Origin: Pseudomonadales bacterium
GTDB taxonomy: Bacteria > Pseudomonadota > Gammaproteobacteria > Pseudomonadales > Azotimanducaceae
NCBI GenBank assembly: GCA_022825925.1
Contig: JAJDVW010000062.1
Span: forward strand, 1 to 64,000
Direction: 5' to 3'
DNA length: 64,000 nt
Of this stretch, positions 60,859 to 64,000 are shown in pieces. The position numbers and the translations under genes are program-made. The notes under the pieces were generated by a model. It saw only the letters and a list, made by a program, of their open reading frames with translations, was not told the origin of the DNA and did not search any database. Numbering within the stretch: position 1 is the stretch's first letter; every line of letters starts with the position of its first letter.

Positions 60859-61940
60859 GGTGCACCCAGGATCTCGTCGAGCGCCCCGAGCAGCGCGTCG
60901 TTCTCGGCCGGCGTGCCAACCGTGATACGCAGCGCCCGCCGCAGGCGCGGGTGGTCCAGGTGGCGCACGAGTATGCCGCGCGCCTTGAGCTTCTCGAACA
61001 CGGTCGCCGCCACGACCGAACCGCGGACCGGCGGCGCCGCGAGCACGAAGTTCGCCTGCGACGGGGGCACTTCGAAGCCGCGTGCCAGCAGGGCCTCGCG
61101 CAGCCGCGCCCGCTCTTCCCGGACCCGCCGCCAGGTTTCCGCGGCATGCGCTTCGTCCCCGAACGCTGCGACCGCGAGTTCCTGGGCCAGCAGGTCCTGG
61201 TTGTAGCTGTCGCGGACCTTCGTCGCCAGGGGCTCGATCAGGCTCGCGTTCCCGGCCAGGAAGCCGAACCGCAGGCCCGCCAGGGAGTAGCCCTTGCTCA
61301 GGGTGCGCAGGAGCAGCACGTTGTCGAACTCCCGCACCAGGGGCGTGGCGTCGTGCGCGAGTTCCGGGTCCACGAAGTCGACGTAGGCCTCGTCGATCAG
61401 CAGCACGCCGTCGAGCGCCGCCGCGAGTCGCGCCAGCGCGTCCGCATCCAGCAGGGCCCCGCTCGGGGCGTGGGGATTGACGATGCACGTGAGCCGTGCG
61501 CCGGCGGCGCTCACGCGCTCCGCGAAGTCGCCGGGCAGGGTCCAGTCCTCCGCCGCCGGAATCGCCTCGATCCGGCAGTCCTGCACGTGGGCCAGGACCT
61601 CGTACAGGGAGTAGCTCGGCTCCGCCATGGCGAACGTCGCCCCGGGGTCGACGAAGGCGGTCACCGCCAGGCGCAGCGCCTCGTCCCCCCCGTTGGTGGC
61701 GAGCACCTGCTCCGGGGCGAGCCCGAGGCGCTCCGCCACGAGCGCGCGGAACGGACCGGCGGTCGGCGGGGGGTAGCGCCGTAGCCGCGACGCGTCGAAC
61801 GCCGCGAGCGCCTCGCTCACCCGTGGACTCGGCGGATAGGGGTTCTCGTTGGTGTTCAGCTTCACGACGTCCGGATCGTCCAGCTGCTCGCCGTACGCGT
61901 AGCCCCGCATCCGGCGGACGTTGTCGCGTTCGTAGCTCAT
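60849..61940 (-). CDS. hisC: histidinol-phosphate aminotransferase
   Basis: 363-aa class I/II aminotransferase. KLNTNENPYPPSPRV, the TNGGDEALRLAVTAF block, PHAPSG (usually NPNNPTG) and the PLP Lys in LSKGYSLAGLRFGF are present, with LRITVGTP near the C-terminus. It converts imidazole acetol phosphate to histidinol phosphate; some relatives act on phenylalanine or tyrosine. It is outside a his operon, so the alternative aminotransferase role should be considered. ATG 61940 overlaps the permease stop. Confidence 0.85.
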   Translation of the reverse strand: MSYERDNVRRMRGYAYGEQLDDPDVVKLNTNENPYPPSPRVSEALAAFDASRLRRYPPPTAGPFRALVAERLGLAPEQVLATNGGDEALRLAVTAFVDPGATFAMAEPSYSLYEVLAHVQDCRIEAIPAAEDWTLPGDFAERVSAAGARLTCIVNPHAPSGALLDADALARLAAALDGVLLIDEAYVDFVDPELAHDATPLVREFDNVLLLRTLSKGYSLAGLRFGFLAGNASLIEPLATKVRDSYNQDLLAQELAVAAFGDEAHAAETWRRVREERARLREALLARGFEVPPSQANFVLAAPPVRGSVVAATVFEKLKARGILVRHLDHPRLRRALRITVGTPAENDALLGALDEILGAPCS

Positions 61941-63007
61941 GGCTCGTCGGAGGTCTCCGGGGCGCTCTCGACGGGCACCGGCGCGTCGTCGACCTCGTCC
62001 GCCGGTCCGAGCAGGTGCGCCGCCCACACCGTGTCCGGGTTGGCCTCGAGCGCGATCTTCGCCGTCATGGTGAGCGGCACCGAGAGCAGCATGCCGACCG
62101 GTCCGAGGACCCAGCCCCAGAACACCAGCGAGAGGAACACCACCAGCGTCGAGAGTCCGAGCCCCCGCCCCATGAACCGCGGCTCGACCACGCTGCCGAT
62201 CACCACGTTCACCACGACAAAACCCGCGGCGGCGGCCGCGGCGTGGGTCGGGCCGAGCTGCACGAGGGCGAGCAGGACCGCCGGGAGCGCCGCGATGAAG
62301 CTGCCGATGGTGGGGACGTAGTTCAGCATGAACGCCAGGAGCCCCCACAGGACCGGGAAGTCGACATCGAGCAGGGCCAGGAAGACGCCGACCGTCACCC
62401 CGGTTCCGACGCTGACCGTCGTCTTGATCGCGAAATAGCGGTTGACGTTGTCCGCCACGCGCTCGAAGTAGGGCAGGTCGGAGGGGTCCGCGAGCACGTC
62501 GCGGAGCTTCCTCGGAAAGCTCGACGCCTCGGCGAGCATGAAGATCACGGTCAGCAGGATCAGGAACCCGTTCGACAGGACGCTGCCGAAGCCGAGCAGG
62601 GTGTTCCCCGCCATCGCGAACACCGCGGCGGGATCGAACGTTTCCAGCACCGGCGCGCCGGACAGGTCGATGCCGAGCGACCGCAGCGTGTCGAGCGTGC
62701 CGCCGGCGAGTTCGACCAGACGTTCCTGGTAGAAGGGCATCTGCGCCAGGAACCCGCGCGCCGCCTCGGCCACCAGGGCGCCGACCCCGACGAGCGCGAC
62801 GATCAGCGCCAGGGCCACCGCGGCGATCGCCAGCGCGAACGGGACGCCGCGCCGATGCAGCCAGAAGACCGGCGTCGCGGCGGTCGTCGCGATGAACACC
62901 GCGAGCAGGAACGGCACCATGATGGCTTCCGCCGCCTTCACGCCGGCCACGACGACGACGAACGCCGCGGCGGCGAGCAGCGCGTTCGTGGATCTCGTGC
63001 GGTCCAT
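61937..63007 (-). CDS. AI-2E family transporter (TqsA/PerM-like)
   Basis: 356-aa membrane protein with about eight transmembrane helices. The N-terminal helices are at about 8-45, then 60-80; the family core is GFLILLTVIFMLAEASSFPRKL, GVFLALLDVDFPVLWGLLAFMLNYVPTIGSFIAALPAVLL and FMGRGLGLSTLVVFLSLVFWGWVLGPVGMLLSVPLTM. Members include TqsA and PerM; the transported compound is not known. Its ATG 63007 follows 23 bases after the nitrilase stop, and its stop overlaps hisC (ATGA). Confidence 0.9.
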   Translation of the reverse strand: MDRTRSTNALLAAAAFVVVVAGVKAAEAIMVPFLLAVFIATTAATPVFWLHRRGVPFALAIAAVALALIVALVGVGALVAEAARGFLAQMPFYQERLVELAGGTLDTLRSLGIDLSGAPVLETFDPAAVFAMAGNTLLGFGSVLSNGFLILLTVIFMLAEASSFPRKLRDVLADPSDLPYFERVADNVNRYFAIKTTVSVGTGVTVGVFLALLDVDFPVLWGLLAFMLNYVPTIGSFIAALPAVLLALVQLGPTHAAAAAAGFVVVNVVIGSVVEPRFMGRGLGLSTLVVFLSLVFWGWVLGPVGMLLSVPLTMTAKIALEANPDTVWAAHLLGPADEVDDAPVPVESAPETSDEP

Positions 63008-63030
63008 CGGGACGCCGGCCCTGCGGCCGC

Positions 63031-63849
63031 TCAGAACCTGCGGTTGGCGAGGCTCGGCAGTTCCCGCCGCACCTGGCGCACCCGCTCCGGGTCGATGTCG
63101 GCGGATGCGAACGCATCGCCCTCTCCGGGGCACTCCGCGATCACGTCCCCCCACGGATCGACGATCAGCGCGTGCCCGTACGAGCTGCGGTTCGCGTGTC
63201 CGTGATCGCCGTACTGCGCCGGCGCGATGACGTAGCTCTGGCACTCGATCGCCCGCGCCCGCAGCAGCACGTGCCAGTGGTCCGGGCCCGTCGCGGTGGT
63301 GAAGGCCGAGGGCACGGTGAGGGCCGTCGCCCCGAGTGCCACCAGCCGCTGATAGAGCCCGGGGAAGCGCACGTCGTAGCACACGGTCAGCCCGAGCGTG
63401 CCGAAGGGCAGTTCCGTCACCGTCGGGGTGTCGCCCGGCGCGGTGCTCTTCGACTCGAGGAGCCGGGTGCCGTCGGCAAGATCGACGTCGAACATGTGGA
63501 TCTTGCGATACATGGCGCGAATCGCCCCGGCCGGGTCCAGGTGCACGCAGGTGTTGTAGGCGCGCCGGTCGGGCGCCGACTCGTGGAACCCGAACACGAA
63601 GTGCACGCCGTTGTCCTTCGCCATCGCCCGGCACCGCTCGAGCACGGGGCCGCCCTCCGGCAGCGCCTCGAGCATCCCGGCCCGCACCCTGCCCGGGCCG
63701 ATGAACGTGAACGCTTCCGGGGCGAACACGGCCTGGGCCCCCTCGGCGGCGGCCGCCGCCACCTGGACCTCGGTAGCACGCAGGTTCTCCTCGACATCCG
63801 CCGTCGCGCGCATCTGCACGACCGCGGCCCTGCAACGCGTCGCCGTCAC
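63031..63849 (-). CDS. carbon-nitrogen hydrolase (nitrilase family)
   Basis: 272-aa amidase-type hydrolase. The catalytic Glu, Lys and Cys are in FAPEAFTF (about 45), YRKIHMFD (about 115) and TVCYDVRFPGLY (about 155). It resembles Nit1/Nit2-type omega-amidases or deaminated-glutathione amidases more than true nitrilases. ATG 63849 follows the truncated gene at the edge by 34 bases; both are on the minus strand with AI-2E and hisC. Confidence 0.9.
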   Translation of the reverse strand: MTATRCRAAVVQMRATADVEENLRATEVQVAAAAAEGAQAVFAPEAFTFIGPGRVRAGMLEALPEGGPVLERCRAMAKDNGVHFVFGFHESAPDRRAYNTCVHLDPAGAIRAMYRKIHMFDVDLADGTRLLESKSTAPGDTPTVTELPFGTLGLTVCYDVRFPGLYQRLVALGATALTVPSAFTTATGPDHWHVLLRARAIECQSYVIAPAQYGDHGHANRSSYGHALIVDPWGDVIAECPGEGDAFASADIDPERVRQVRRELPSLANRRF

Positions 63850-63883
63850 GATGCGTGCTGCCGCGACGCCTTCCGCCGGGTCG

Positions 63884-64000
63884 TCACCATGCGCGATGAC
63901 CCGGCGCGGGCGGCTGCTCCGGCGGGCCGGCGAAGCACTGGGCGATGGGCATCCAGGAGTTGGCCACGGGGCCCACCACGGTCAGGTCGCAGTCGGCGAC
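63884..64000 (-). CDS. C-terminal fragment of a gene cut by window edge
   Basis: The frame is open from the right edge to TGA at 63884-63886, giving 38 residues that include DLTVVGPVANSWMPIAQCF and end GHRAW. The family is not recognised from this fragment. It is upstream of, and on the same strand as, the nitrilase gene. Confidence 0.5.
   Translation of the reverse strand, partial: VADCDLTVVGPVANSWMPIAQCFAGPPEQPPAPGHRAW

Overview
The window is a GC-rich, gene-dense bacterial chromosome segment with many short overlaps (ATGA/GTGA) between co-directional genes. The gene set suggests a Gram-negative bacterium, probably an uncultured Pseudomonadota lineage, possibly marine or host-associated. 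The pointers are a LolCDE/Att-type lipoprotein-ABC system, FATP-type acyl-CoA synthetase, CaiB CoA-transferase, paired FAS1-like/MaoC dehydratases, flavin LLM enzymes, DUF3604, a MetR-like LysR regulator and PAS-GGDEF-EAL. This placement is an inference; there is no rRNA or other marker gene in the window.

Layout. (1) 0.8-12.7 kb, minus strand: a six-gene overlapping operon encoding a BREX type 3-like phage-defence system: BrxF, BrxC (DUF6079), a Schlafen/AlbA_2 ATP-binding protein, a large DNA methyltransferase (PglXI-like), PglZ and a terminal 256-aa protein in the BrxA position. No BrxHII helicase is present; the AlbA_2 protein lies between BrxC and the methylase. (2) 12.9-19.5 kb: FATP-like acyl-CoA synthetase, a small coupled GIY-YIG-like/unknown pair, a rifampin-phosphotransferase-like PEP-utilising enzyme and a CurA-like reductase. 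(3) 19.6-21.5 kb: a small accessory patch with a BrnT/BrnA toxin-antitoxin pair and a PD-(D/E)XK nuclease gene, the latter bracketed by two copies of the 3' end of a CaiB-family gene. (4) 21.5-25.6 kb: CoA-transferase, nitroreductase and an OmpR-type two-component system. (5) 25.7-28.9 kb: a second accessory patch, a DUF1156-like DNA methylase with a frameshifted nuclease gene. (6) 29-33.2 kb, minus strand: a cobalt-type nitrile hydratase operon (alpha, beta, activator) continuing into an LLM flavin enzyme, a FAH/MhpD-like hydratase and a D-2-hydroxyacid dehydrogenase. (7) 33.3-40.7 kb, plus: amidohydrolase, thiolase, a small exported protein with a second two-component system, enoyl-CoA hydratase and a two-subunit (R)-hydratase. 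(8) 40.7-47.8 kb: DUF3604 protein with an Arc-like regulator, divergent from an AttFGH-like ABC transporter/lipoprotein operon ending in a NUDIX hydrolase. (9) 47.8-57 kb, plus: a PAS-GGDEF-EAL gene broken by an in-frame amber codon, a transsulfuration-type PLP enzyme, purC, a three-subunit biotin-dependent acyl-CoA carboxylase, a VOC gene relic and a LysR regulator. (10) 57-64 kb, mostly minus: PNPOx-like protein, SixA-like phosphatase, LLM enzyme, Rpn-like nuclease (plus), cupin, HisC, AI-2E-family permease, nitrilase and a truncated gene at the edge.

The points most worth following are the helicase-less BREX variant; a double-hairpin palindromic repeat present once between genes and once in frame inside an ABC permease gene; the amber-interrupted GGDEF-EAL gene; the frameshifted nuclease beside its methylase; and the duplicated CaiB 3' end flanking a nuclease gene. 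No CRISPR array, tRNA, rRNA, insertion sequence or integrase was seen, and no gene-free stretch exceeds 300 bases.
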